In this document: one piece after another, positions 8,598 to 16,471 of the stretch
Numbering within the stretch: position 1 is the first letter of the stretch
How the letters are laid out: the number at the start of each line of letters is the position of its first letter
Assembly (NCBI RefSeq): GCF_004295795.1
Contig: NZ_SEBR01000023.1
Coordinates: 1 to 60,354 of the forward strand
Source: Flavobacterium sp.
GTDB taxonomy: Bacteria; Bacteroidota; Bacteroidia; Flavobacteriales; Flavobacteriaceae
Length of the DNA: 60,354 nucleotides
Reading direction: 5' to 3'
Translations under genes and position numbers: made by a program
The notes under the pieces: generated by a model
What the model saw: the letters and a program-made list of their open reading frames with translations, nothing else
Told to the model about the DNA's origin: nothing
Database searches by the model: none

Positions 8598-9383
8598 TCA
8601 CTGGGTGATTTTCAGGACTTGTCCCGGTTGCAGCCCTTTTTTGGCCACTTTCGGATTCTGTTGTTTGATAACGTCGACCGCCACGTTATATTTTCTGGCG
8701 ATGCCGAACAAAGTCTCGCCTGATTGAACGGTGTGCGTGACAGGTTCGCCAGACGGCGTTGCATTTTCCGTGCCAGTGTTTTCGGTCGCAGCCGATTTCG
8801 GACTTTCGAAAGCCGCATTCTCGTTCGATGGAACGACACCGCCGCTCGCCGGAATCTTTATGGTTTCGTCTGCTCTGAGACCGCGTTTGCCCACTTTCGG
8901 ATTCGCCTCTTTTATCGATTTTACCGAAACATTGTACCGTTCGGCCAGACCCGACAAAGTTTCGCCCGAAGCGACTTTGTGCGATAAGGTCGATCCGCCC
9001 GAAGACGATTCCACCTCGTCCATCGCCTTTTCGACATCGGTCACAGATTGCTGATAGGTGCTTTTATCTGGCTTGCTTTGCGGCACGACCTCGTTTTGCA
9101 CGGTTTCCGCGACAGCGCTTTCCGTCTGGGTTTGCTTGACAGATTCCTCCTTCACGGGAACCGGGATCTTGAGGACCATGCCTTCTTTGATGCCGTCTAC
9201 CGCGAATTTGTTCATTCTGTAGATTTCGGACGGAGGCACGAGATACTTTTTGGAAAGCATTCTCACCGACTCGCCCATCATCACCTGATGATTGACGATT
9301 CGTACTTCCTGTCCTTCGGTTGCTTCTTGAGAGAAAAGATTCGGGGCGATCGTTAGTAGTAAAATCAGAATTACTTTTCTCAT
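8598..9383 (-). CDS. Secreted protein with three LysM domains
   Basis: A 261-residue periplasmic protein with signal peptide MRKVILILLLTIAPNLFSQ. Three LysM repeats lie at about residues 28-74, 127-173 and 213-259. The second and third show the classic pattern (VASGETLSGLAERYNVSV; VQSGETLFGIARKYNVAV), while the first is divergent (MMGESVRMLSKKYLVPP). The linkers are Ser/Glu/Thr-rich and low complexity. There is no catalytic domain, so it is a peptidoglycan-binding adaptor rather than a hydrolase as far as can be seen. It lies between guaA and the larger LysM protein, in one tight minus-strand operon. Confidence 0.88.
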   Translation of the reverse strand: MRKVILILLLTIAPNLFSQEATEGQEVRIVNHQVMMGESVRMLSKKYLVPPSEIYRMNKFAVDGIKEGMVLKIPVPVKEESVKQTQTESAVAETVQNEVVPQSKPDKSTYQQSVTDVEKAMDEVESSSGGSTLSHKVASGETLSGLAERYNVSVKSIKEANPKVGKRGLRADETIKIPASGGVVPSNENAAFESPKSAATENTGTENATPSGEPVTHTVQSGETLFGIARKYNVAVDVIKQQNPKVAKKGLQPGQVLKITQ

Positions 9384-9399
9384 GTGCATTCGGGTTAGA

Positions 9400-10929
9400 T
9401 TATTCCCATTCTATCGTGGCCGGCGGTTTGGAACTGATATCGTATACGACGCGGTTCACGCCTTTGACCTTATTGATGATGTCATTGGATACTTTCATCA
9501 GGAATTCGTAAGGCAGATGCACCCAGTCGGCTGTCATTCCGTCTGTCGATTCCACGGCGCGAAGGGCGACTACTTTTTCGTAGGTTCTCTCGTCTCCCAT
9601 TACGCCGACGCTGTCTACCGGAAGCAAAATCGCTCCCGCTTGCCAGACTTTATCATACAAGCCCCAAGACTTCAGACCGTCTATGAAAACGGCATCAACT
9701 TCCTGCAAGATACGAACTTTTTCCTTCGTGATATCGCCTAAAATCCTGATGGACAAGCCCGGACCAGGAAAAGGATGACGTCCCAAAAGTTCAGCATCGA
9801 TGCCCAAAGATTTGCCCACGCGTCTCACTTCGTCCTTGAACAACATGCGAAGCGGCTCGACGATCTTGAGTTTCATGAAATCGGGCAAACCACCAACGTT
9901 GTGGTGCGATTTGATCGTCGCCGACGGACCTTTCACCGAAACCGATTCGATCACGTCCGGATAAATCGTGCCCTGCGCCAACCATTTTACGTCGGTTAGC
10001 AAATGTGCTTCGTCGTCGAAAACCTCGATGAACACACGTCCGATGGCCTTTCTTTTGGTCTCGGGATCGGAAATGCCTTCGAGCTGGCCCAAAAACCTGT
10101 CGCCGGCATCGACGCCTTTCACGTTCAATCCCATGTCTTTATATTGATCGAGAACGCTTTCGAATTCGTTCTTTCGCAACAATCCGTTGTTTACGAAAAT
10201 GCAGTAAAGGTTGTCTCCGATGGCTTTGTTCAGCAGAACCGCGGCAACAGTCGAATCGACGCCGCCCGACAATCCCAAAACAACCTTGTCGTTCCCGATT
10301 TTGGTTTTGAGCTCGGTCACGATTTCCTCGACGAACGCGTTCGGAGTGAAGTTTTGCGGCACTTCGGCGATTTTCACGAGGAAATTCTCGAGCATTTTCT
10401 TTCCGTCGGTCGAGTGATAGACTTCGGGATGGAATTGGATCGCGTAGGTCGTCTCGCCTTCGATTCGGTATGCCGCGTTTTCCACGTCATGTGTACTCGC
10501 GAGCTTAACTCCGTTGGTCGGCAATTTCTTGATCGTGTCGGAATGTGACATCCAGACCTGTGAATTTCCGGGAACATCCGCAAAGAAATCCTCCTCCTCT
10601 TTTATATAGGACAAATTCGCCCTGCCATATTCGCGAGTGCTCGAAGCACCCACTTCCCCACCGTCGAAATGCGCCAGATATTGTGCTCCGTAACAAACGG
10701 CGAGCAAAGGCATTTTTCCGCGGATTTGAGACAGATCAGGATGCGGCGCGTCATCGGCACGTGTCGAAAAAGGACTGCCCGACAAAATCACGGCTTTGTA
10801 GCTCGATAAGTCTTCAGGAAAATGGTTGTAAGGGAAAATTTCGCAAAAGATGTTCAGTTCGCGAACGCGGCGCGCAATAAGTTGTGTGTATTGCGATCCG
10901 AAGTCAAGGATAAGGACGTTGTGTTGCAT
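9400..10929 (-). CDS. guaA: GMP synthase (glutamine-hydrolysing)
   Basis: GuaA converts XMP to GMP using ATP and glutamine, the final step of guanine nucleotide synthesis. The 509-residue protein is complete. An N-terminal class I glutamine amidotransferase domain has the nucleophile Cys79 in LLAVCYGAQYL and the His-Glu pair in QFHPEVYHS. The ATP-pyrophosphatase domain has the PP-loop LGLSGGVDSTVAAVLL. The C-terminal dimerisation domain ends in DISSKPPATIEWE, the normal GuaA terminus. The ATG at 10929 was chosen because MQHNVLILDFGSQYTQLIAR is the family N-terminus; the frame extends 22 codons further without family similarity. A TAnnTTTG element lies three bases before this ATG, so the transcript may be leaderless. 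Confidence 0.98.
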   Translation of the reverse strand: MQHNVLILDFGSQYTQLIARRVRELNIFCEIFPYNHFPEDLSSYKAVILSGSPFSTRADDAPHPDLSQIRGKMPLLAVCYGAQYLAHFDGGEVGASSTREYGRANLSYIKEEEDFFADVPGNSQVWMSHSDTIKKLPTNGVKLASTHDVENAAYRIEGETTYAIQFHPEVYHSTDGKKMLENFLVKIAEVPQNFTPNAFVEEIVTELKTKIGNDKVVLGLSGGVDSTVAAVLLNKAIGDNLYCIFVNNGLLRKNEFESVLDQYKDMGLNVKGVDAGDRFLGQLEGISDPETKRKAIGRVFIEVFDDEAHLLTDVKWLAQGTIYPDVIESVSVKGPSATIKSHHNVGGLPDFMKLKIVEPLRMLFKDEVRRVGKSLGIDAELLGRHPFPGPGLSIRILGDITKEKVRILQEVDAVFIDGLKSWGLYDKVWQAGAILLPVDSVGVMGDERTYEKVVALRAVESTDGMTADWVHLPYEFLMKVSNDIINKVKGVNRVVYDISSKPPATIEWE

Positions 10930-10932
10930 GCG

Positions 10933-10940
10933 CAAAAATA
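10933..10940 (-). promoter_or_regulatory. -7 promoter element immediately before guaA
   Basis: TATTTTTG on the minus strand (10940 to 10933) matches TAnnTTTG and is followed by only CGC before the ATG of guaA. If used, transcription would start at or next to the start codon. Confidence 0.4.
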
Positions 10941-11036
10941 ATTCAACATATTGGATTGGGAAACCCTGCGCCCAAATTTTTCTTAACAGTTGCAAAACAC
11001 CGGCGAAATGGCACGATTATGCGTTATAATTGCAGT

Positions 11037-11543
11037 ATGAAAACAGTCTTCGCCCAATTTCTCGCCTTGATTTCCTACGTCGGATTCGCCCAAAACAGCC
11101 CGACCGTCTTTACTTCGAAGGAATTCGGATGGACGATTTCACTTCCGTCGGACTACAAAAAAATGCATACCGACCAACCCGACATGATCGTCGCCTACGA
11201 AAAAGACGCTTCGAACAACATCCAGGCTTATTGGGAAGATTTCGACGAATCGAAAGACGGCAATTACGTCGAGGCGTTGCGAGCGGTCAAAAAAGACGTG
11301 ACCGAAGCCGCAAACGAGCAACTTCCGGGTTCGTCCACGACGGTCGAGACTTCGGAGACGTTCAGCGGGAAAAAATTCGCGGTTTTCACGTCCAAAGTCG
11401 TGCTCGACGCTTCTTTTTCGGCCAATACCGTGACTTTCGCCCGCGTTTTCAAAAAGAAAGCCGTGAGCATAAACGTGACTTATTCGGATGAAGCCGAAGG
11501 AAAAAAGTTGCTTGAAGCCGTGCGGAAATCGGTTTTCAAATGA
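11037..11543 (+). CDS. Secreted PsbP/DUF1795-like protein of unknown function
   Basis: A 168-residue protein with signal peptide MKTVFAQFLALISYVGFAQ, starting at the ATG at 11037. The mature part begins FTSKEFGWTISLPSDYKKM, resembling the compact alpha/beta domain of PsbP-like/DUF1795 proteins, in which a secreted fold opens with a GW-x-I-x-LP segment. No catalytic residues can be pointed out. It ends with the sequence ATGA, overlapping the next gene (AlkB-like) by four bases, so the two are translationally coupled, although a functional link between a secreted protein and a nucleic-acid demethylase is not obvious. It is divergent from guaA. Confidence 0.7.
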   Translation: MKTVFAQFLALISYVGFAQNSPTVFTSKEFGWTISLPSDYKKMHTDQPDMIVAYEKDASNNIQAYWEDFDESKDGNYVEALRAVKKDVTEAANEQLPGSSTTVETSETFSGKKFAVFTSKVVLDASFSANTVTFARVFKKKAVSINVTYSDEAEGKKLLEAVRKSVFK

Positions 11544-12118
11544 TTCCGAATTTGCTTTCAAAAGACGGAATCGCCGAATATCACGGACAAGTGATCCCGA
11601 ATCCCGACGGTTTTTTCAACGCGCTCCTGACGGAAATCGACTGGAAAAACGACGAGGTGATGCTGTTCGGAAAACGCATCGTCACCAAACGAAAAACTGC
11701 GTGGTACGGCGAAAAACCGTTCGCTTACACCTATTCCAAAATCACGAGAATCGCTTTGCCTTTCACGCATGAATTGCTTGAAATCAAGGATTTGGTCGAG
11801 GAACTATCGGGCGAAACCTACAATTCCTGTTTACTGAATTTATATCACGACGGATCGGAAAGCATGGGTTGGCACAGCGACGACGAAACAGAAATCGAAC
11901 GGTTTTCGGCAATCGCATCGATAAGTCTGGGAGCCGAACGCAACTTTTCGTTCAAACACAAAATCGACAAAACCACCGAATCGATTGCGCTTGAAAACGG
12001 AAGCCTGTTGGTAATGAAAGGCGAAATCCAGCAAAAATGGCTGCACGCGATCCCGAAATCCGCAAAGGTCAAAACCGCGAGGATCAATTTGACTTTTCGG
12101 AAGTTGATAGGGAATTGA
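11540..12118 (+). CDS. AlkB-like 2-oxoglutarate/Fe(II) dioxygenase
   Basis: A 192-residue protein of the AlkB family, which removes alkyl groups from nucleic acid bases by oxidative demethylation. The iron triad is visible: His112 and Asp114 in MGWHSDDE, and His169 in WLHAIPKS. The 2-oxoglutarate-binding arginine is in the following ARINLTFR (Arg181 and Arg187). The Tyr-rich YNSCLLNLYHDGSESMGWH stretch is typical of ALKBH2/3-like bacterial AlkB proteins. It probably repairs 1-methyladenine and 3-methylcytosine in DNA or RNA. Its start overlaps the stop of the preceding secreted-protein gene by four bases. Confidence 0.9.
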   Translation: MIPNLLSKDGIAEYHGQVIPNPDGFFNALLTEIDWKNDEVMLFGKRIVTKRKTAWYGEKPFAYTYSKITRIALPFTHELLEIKDLVEELSGETYNSCLLNLYHDGSESMGWHSDDETEIERFSAIASISLGAERNFSFKHKIDKTTESIALENGSLLVMKGEIQQKWLHAIPKSAKVKTARINLTFRKLIGN

Positions 12119-12300
12119 GTTTTTGGATTTTGGGATTTGGTTCCGATAGCTATCGGGATGGAATTTGGAATTTGGAATTTGGAATTTAAAAAGAGCGTTT
12201 CCAACCTTACCAACAACAATCCGTTAATAAAAAACACTAAATCTCGATTTTGCCCGTTTAAAAAAAGTGCATTTTTGCTCAAGACAAATTAAAACCGATA
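12119..12300. other. Intergenic DNA with 7-bp tandem repeat and small palindrome
   Basis: The perfect palindrome CCGATAGCTATCGG lies at 12143-12156, followed by a run of GGAATTT heptamers (about 12160-12187). Both are common Flavobacterium intergenic motifs; a similar heptamer run is at about 43357-43384. A -33 TTG / CATTTTTG pair upstream of exbB (about 12250-12280) is a plausible promoter. Confidence 0.5.
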
Positions 12301-12307
12301 TATTTCT

Positions 12308-13030
12308 ATGCAATTCCTGACTTTACTGCTCCAAGATCCGCAACCGGTACAAGACACCATCGCGAACGCGCAAAATGCCGCCGGCACCGCTACTGTAGCC
12401 GTAACAGAGAACGTTTCTTACCTCGATTTCGTGCTGAAAGGCGGAATCATGATCTACCCGCTTATCCTTTTGCTTTTCTTTTGCATCTACGTGATCATCG
12501 AACGCGCCATGACAATCAGAAAATTGGGCAAGCAGGACGCCAATCTCATGAGCGAGGTCAAAGCCCAATTGCGCGCCGGACGCATCGACAACGCTTTGAT
12601 GTTGTGCAGCCGCGACGGCAATTCGACAGCGACGATCCTCAAAGCCGGAATCCAGACGATAGGTCGCCCGATTTCCGAAATCGAATCGGCCATGGAAAAA
12701 ACCGCGAACATCGAGATCGCCAAAATGGAAAAAGGCCTCGGTTATCTGGGACTTATTTCAGGTGTGGCGCCAATTCTGGGATTTATCGGAACGATTGCCG
12801 GAGTCATCAAGATCTTCCACTCGATCTCGACCACGGGTAATTTGAACATACAGACCATTTCGGGCGGACTTTACGAGAAAATGATCTCGTCCGGCGCCGG
12901 ACTTGTCGTTGGTGTCGTGGCTTACGCAGGTTATCACCTTTACAATATGGTCATCGACGGATTCACGGTAAAAGCCGAAGCCCAAACCCTTGAAATCATC
13001 AACGTAATCCAGTCTCCAGATGGCAATTAA
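12308..13030 (+). CDS. exbB: ExbB/MotA/TolQ-type proton channel subunit
   Basis: A 240-residue inner-membrane protein of the MotA/TolQ/ExbB family, which couples proton flow to TonB-dependent outer-membrane transport. It has an N-terminal segment ending in VSYLDFVLKGG, a first membrane helix (about 41-62, IMIYPLILLLFFCIYVIIERA), a cytoplasmic helical domain with MEKTANIEIAKMEKGLGYLG, and two C-terminal membrane helices (about 148-172 and 195-220). The segment VAPILGFIGTIAGVIKIF and the helix GGLYEKMISSGAGLVVGVVAY are the hallmark pore-lining stretches. It overlaps exbD by 11 bp, and the two should form one complex. Confidence 0.93.
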   Translation: MQFLTLLLQDPQPVQDTIANAQNAAGTATVAVTENVSYLDFVLKGGIMIYPLILLLFFCIYVIIERAMTIRKLGKQDANLMSEVKAQLRAGRIDNALMLCSRDGNSTATILKAGIQTIGRPISEIESAMEKTANIEIAKMEKGLGYLGLISGVAPILGFIGTIAGVIKIFHSISTTGNLNIQTISGGLYEKMISSGAGLVVGVVAYAGYHLYNMVIDGFTVKAEAQTLEIINVIQSPDGN

Positions 13031-13415
13031 AAGAAAAAGACGTTTTCATCCCGAGTTGTTCTCGGCCTCGATGAGCGACATCATGTTCTTTTTGTTCCTG
13101 TTTTTCCTCATCATCTCGACGCTGGCCAACCCGAACGTGATCAAATTGACGCTTCCGAAAGCCGAATCGACCGAAACGACGAAAAAGGATCACCTGACAT
13201 TGTCGGTCACGCCTGAAAAACAATATTTCCTGAACAAGGAAAACATTCCGTTCGACCAGCTTGAAATGGAAATCGCCCAAAGAGTGCAAACCACGGGCGA
13301 CAAAAATGTGGTCGTGAGAATCCCGGCCGATCTGATGGTTCAGGATTTGGTCGACTTGATGCAGATCGGAGTGCGACTCAAACTCAACTTCGTAATCGCG
13401 ACGGCCAAGAACTGA
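13020..13415 (+). CDS. exbD: ExbD/TolR-type energy-transduction subunit
   Basis: A 131-residue ExbD-family protein: a basic cytoplasmic N-terminus (MAIKRKRRFHPELFSASMSD), one membrane helix (about 22-40, IMFFLFLFFLIISTLAN), then a small periplasmic domain ending in VRLKLNFVIATAKN. The Asp in ASMSDIMFFLF is the conserved proton-carrying residue of the family. It partners the overlapping exbB to energise TonB-dependent transport. No tonB follows; instead the stop overlaps the crcB start by one base, so these three genes are one transcription unit and TonB must come from elsewhere. Confidence 0.92.
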   Translation: MAIKRKRRFHPELFSASMSDIMFFLFLFFLIISTLANPNVIKLTLPKAESTETTKKDHLTLSVTPEKQYFLNKENIPFDQLEMEIAQRVQTTGDKNVVVRIPADLMVQDLVDLMQIGVRLKLNFVIATAKN

Positions 13416-13795
13416 TGCTCAAAAACGCGCTTCTCGTCGCTTTAGGTGGCGCTGTCGGAAGCGTGTTGCGCTATTTTACGGCAATTTTCGCAAGCCGCTA
13501 TTTTACCTCGATTTTTCCTTGGGCGACTTTGGCGACGAACGTCATCGGTTGCTTTCTTATAGGATTTTTCCTGGGACAACTCCAAAAGAACGGACTCGTC
13601 GATTCAGGCTACAAGTGGTTTCTGGTCACGGGATTTTGCGGCGGTTACACGACGTTTTCGACATTCGGCCACGAGAACGTCACTTTGCTGCAAAACGGCA
13701 ACAACGGCCTGGCGCTGCTTTACATCGGTTCGAGTGTAATCGTCGGTCTGGCTGCTGTCTGGTTTGGACTTTACCTTTCGAATTTTAACGATTAG
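13415..13795 (+). CDS. crcB: Fluoride channel FluC/CrcB
   Basis: CrcB (Fluc) is a small dual-topology fluoride channel that expels F- from the cytoplasm. The 126-residue protein has four membrane segments. It carries the family motifs GGAVGSVLRYFTAIF, TLATNVIGCFLIGFF and GFCGGYTTFSTFGHE; the Asn and the TTFSTF phenylalanines line the pore. It is fused by a one-base overlap to exbD, an unusual neighbour. I see no fluoride riboswitch, and there is no room for one. Confidence 0.95.
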   Translation: MLKNALLVALGGAVGSVLRYFTAIFASRYFTSIFPWATLATNVIGCFLIGFFLGQLQKNGLVDSGYKWFLVTGFCGGYTTFSTFGHENVTLLQNGNNGLALLYIGSSVIVGLAAVWFGLYLSNFND

Positions 13796-13804
13796 AAGCC
13801 AAAA

Positions 13805-13945
13805 CCCGCTGCCCGCTTTTAGCTTTCTTCAAAAGGAAAAGGTTTGCAGCCAAAACCCGCGAGCTTCCTTCGGTCGCTGCGGCTTTCGGGCAAACCAGAT
13901 TCCTTTTGCGCGAAAGGCTGACCGCTTGCATCGGGGCTAGACATC
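13805..13945. repeat. Structured element directly 3' of crcB (copy 1)
   Basis: A block starting 10 bp after the crcB stop contains CTTTCTTCAAAAGG and CCTTTTGCGCGAAAG arms, an inner pair GGTTTGCAGCC..GGGCAAACC, the phrase GAGCTTCCTTCGGTCGCTG, and an end GGGGCTAG. A second copy with the same order and orientation is at 59137-59273, also just 3' of a gene. The variable inner stem and fixed outer arms suggest a conserved RNA or DNA fold. Confidence 0.6.
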
Positions 13946-14046
13946 GGTTTCCAAAATTGCACGCGCGCCTCTTACGACAAAATAGCGGCTTCCAACAATG
14001 ATTCGCGCATTCAAAAAGTCTATCAATTGCGATTGCGGCAAAACAT

Positions 14047-14720
14047 ATAAACCTACAAGGTTGAAAAAACCTTGCAGGTTAGCCCGCAACCAATAAAAAC
14101 CGGTTCAAAGGCTATTTGGCAAGAATCCGTGCGATCCAAAAATGTAAAGCATTAAATCTGTGCGATCCGTGAAAATCCTTGCACCTGTGGCAAAAAACCG
14201 TACGAAGTCCAAGACAAAAATCAGACACAACGACTAATTCGTGAATTCGTGGTTAAAATCAATTGAAGTATAAGACACCGGAATTTCGAGATTGCGCACA
14301 AAAACAAAACCTATAAAGTTGAAAAAACCTTGCAGGTTAGCCCGCAACCAATAAAAACCAGTTCAAAGGCTATTTGGCAAGAATCCGTGCGATCCAAAAA
14401 TGTAAAGCGTTAAATCTGTGCGATCCGTGAAAATCCTTGCACCTGTGGCAAAATAAACCGGACGAAGTCCAAGACAAAAATCAGACACAACGAATAATTC
14501 GTGAATTCGTGGTTAAAATCAATTAAAATATAAGACACCGAAATTTCGAGATCACGCTCAAAAAACATAACCTACAAGGTTGGCAAAACCTTGCAGGTTA
14601 GCCCGCAACCAATAAAAACCAGTTCAAAGGCTATTTTGCAAGAATCCGTGCGATCCGAAATGCGAAGCGTTAAAATCCTTGCATTGCCTCCGGCCAGTTC
14701 GCGTTGCTCGGGTCGTGGCA
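14047..14720. repeat. Tandem array of ~260-bp degenerate intergenic units
   Basis: Units start at 14052, 14310 and 14571 (spacings 258 and 261); two are full and the third is partial. Each opens with a hairpin of CCTACAAGGTT and AACCTTGCAGG arms, then GCCCGCAACCAATAAAAACC, AATCCGTGCGATCC, GATCCGTGAAAATCCTTGC, CACCTGTGGC, and ends with an ATTCGTGAATTCGTGGTT phrase. The third unit diverges after about 14680 into CAGTTCGCGTTGCTCGGGTC, a phrase also found at 59.7 and 60.3 kb. No gene is visible between 13796 and 14895. Confidence 0.75.
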
Positions 14721-14895
14721 GAAAAAACCGACGAAGTCTGTGGCGAAGAAAACAAGCGCATATTTTCGAAGCCACGAATTCACGAATCAGCGCTATAAAC
14801 CTCTGAAAATCCCAAAAATAAAAACGTAAAATCCCGTTCACAATGAATTCCCAAAACACCGTTCTAATTCTGAAAAAACTGTAAATTCGCAACCT

Positions 14896-15900
14896 ATGAA
14901 CGAACGCGATTTTCAGGAAATCAACGCCTTGCTGGCCACGCCCAAAAACATAGTGATAATCCCGCACCGCGGCCCAGACGGAGACGCCATGGGATCAAAC
15001 CTCGCGCTGTATCACTTTCTCGTGAAACTGGGCCAAAACCCAACTGTCGTCTCTCCAAACGAATTCCCTGATTTTCTGGCTTGGCTACCGGCTTCGGAAA
15101 CCGTTCGCGTCTTCGAGAAAGACAAGGAATCGGTCACGGAAATCCTCGAAAAAGCAGAAATCGTGTTCACGCTCGATTTCAACGCTTTGCACAGAACAGG
15201 CGAAATGGAACACACTTTGGCGCGTCTGAACGCTTTGTTCATCATGATCGACCATCACCAAAAACCCGACGGTTACGCCAAATACACCTTCTCGAACACG
15301 GCCTACGGTTCGACTTGCGAAATGATTTACGATTTCATCGAAGGTCTCGGTAAGAAAGATTTGCTTGACAAAACCATAGCGACGTGCATTTATTGCGGTA
15401 TCATGACAGATTCGGGCTCTTTCCGATTTCCGTCCACGACCAGCAAAACCCACAGGATTGTGGCTGACCTGATTGACCTTGGCGTCGAAAACGGTTACAT
15501 CCACAACGCGGTTTACGACAGCTCGACTTACAACAGTCTGCAGTTGTTGGGACGCGCTTTGCAGAATCTCAAGATCGTTCCTTCCAAAAAAACCAGCTAT
15601 TCGAAACTTTCGGCTCTTGAGCTGGACGAATTTGGCTACACAAAAGGCGACACGGAAGGCGTCGTAAACTACGGCCTCAGCCTCAAAGGAATAGAATTCA
15701 CGGCACTTTTTATCGAACATAAAGACGAGAACATCATCAAAATCTCGTTCCGTTCCAAAGGCACTTTCGACGTGAACCAATTCGCGAGAAACCACTTCAA
15801 CGGTGGCGGCCACATCAACGCCGCGGGCGGAAAGTCTTTCGCTTCGTTAGACGAGACCGTTCACAAATTCGAAGGCCTGATTTCCCAAATATCCATCTGA
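14896..15900 (+). CDS. DHH/DHHA1 phosphoesterase, NrnA-like
   Basis: A 334-residue protein of the DHH superfamily, most like NrnA, which degrades nanoRNAs and dephosphorylates pAp. The metal-binding motifs are in order: IIPHRGPDGDAMGS (His24, Asp28, Asp30; the first motif is DGD where many relatives have DAD), TLDFNALHR, and MIDHHQKPDG, the DHH motif. The DHHA1 substrate-binding domain at the C-terminus contains GGGHINAAGG. It acts in the cytoplasm on RNA breakdown products and nucleotide by-products of sulfate assimilation. It is followed 4 bp later by gldI, the usual order in Flavobacterium. Confidence 0.93.
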   Translation: MNERDFQEINALLATPKNIVIIPHRGPDGDAMGSNLALYHFLVKLGQNPTVVSPNEFPDFLAWLPASETVRVFEKDKESVTEILEKAEIVFTLDFNALHRTGEMEHTLARLNALFIMIDHHQKPDGYAKYTFSNTAYGSTCEMIYDFIEGLGKKDLLDKTIATCIYCGIMTDSGSFRFPSTTSKTHRIVADLIDLGVENGYIHNAVYDSSTYNSLQLLGRALQNLKIVPSKKTSYSKLSALELDEFGYTKGDTEGVVNYGLSLKGIEFTALFIEHKDENIIKISFRSKGTFDVNQFARNHFNGGGHINAAGGKSFASLDETVHKFEGLISQISI

Positions 15901-15904
15901 CATC

Positions 15905-16471
15905 ATGAAAAAACACCACATAGCATTGCTGCTTCTCCTGTCGGTTTTTGCCGCTTGCTGCAGCCAACAACAGGCCAGACGCCCAATCTCGAATTCTTCG
16001 GGTACGTTCATGAAGGAATCGGCCGAACGCAACAAAAAACTGATTGCCGGAGAAGAGGACAAAATCGACTCCATCATAAAAAGCGAACCGAACAGCAAAT
16101 ATGTCGGGTCGAAAAAGGGCTATTGGTATACTTATGTCAAACAAAGCACAACGACAGATACGATCCATCCCAAAAAAGGCGACATCGCGTTCTTCAAGTA
16201 CGAGCTCAAAGACCTCGATGGAAATGTGATCTACTCCGAACTCGAATTGCGTCCGCAAGAATACCACGTCGACAAGGAGCAAAAAATCATGATGGGATTG
16301 CGCCACGGCATCAAACTCATGAAAAAGGACGAAACCGTAAAATTCCTTTTCCCGTCGCACATGGCTTACGGCTATCACGGCGACAACAGACGCATCGGCC
16401 ACAACCAACCCGTGATTTGCACGGTGACTTTGACCGATATCAAACCTGAAAACCAAACGACTACCGAATAA
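15905..16471 (+). CDS. gldI: Gliding-associated peptidyl-prolyl isomerase lipoprotein GldI
   Basis: A 188-residue lipoprotein of the FKBP family, involved in Flavobacterium gliding motility and T9SS function. The signal peptide MKKHHIALLLLLSVFAACC ends in a lipobox with two adjacent Cys. A helical spacer (about 35-60) precedes the FKBP domain (about 80-180). The domain shows GDIAFFKYELKDLDGNVIY, the VDKEQKIMMGLRHGIKLM segment and FLFPSHMAYGYHGD, matching FKBP landmarks. The DTIHPKKGD stretch and overall layout are characteristic of GldI. It sits between a DHH phosphoesterase and two further prolyl isomerases, all closely spaced on the plus strand, so periplasmic folding genes form one operon. 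Confidence 0.93.
   Translation: MKKHHIALLLLLSVFAACCSQQQARRPISNSSGTFMKESAERNKKLIAGEEDKIDSIIKSEPNSKYVGSKKGYWYTYVKQSTTTDTIHPKKGDIAFFKYELKDLDGNVIYSELELRPQEYHVDKEQKIMMGLRHGIKLMKKDETVKFLFPSHMAYGYHGDNRRIGHNQPVICTVTLTDIKPENQTTTE

Noticed and set aside
13415..13795. Fluoride riboswitch controlling crcB
   Set aside because: crcB overlaps exbD by one base, leaving no leader, and no riboswitch-like sequence precedes the operon.
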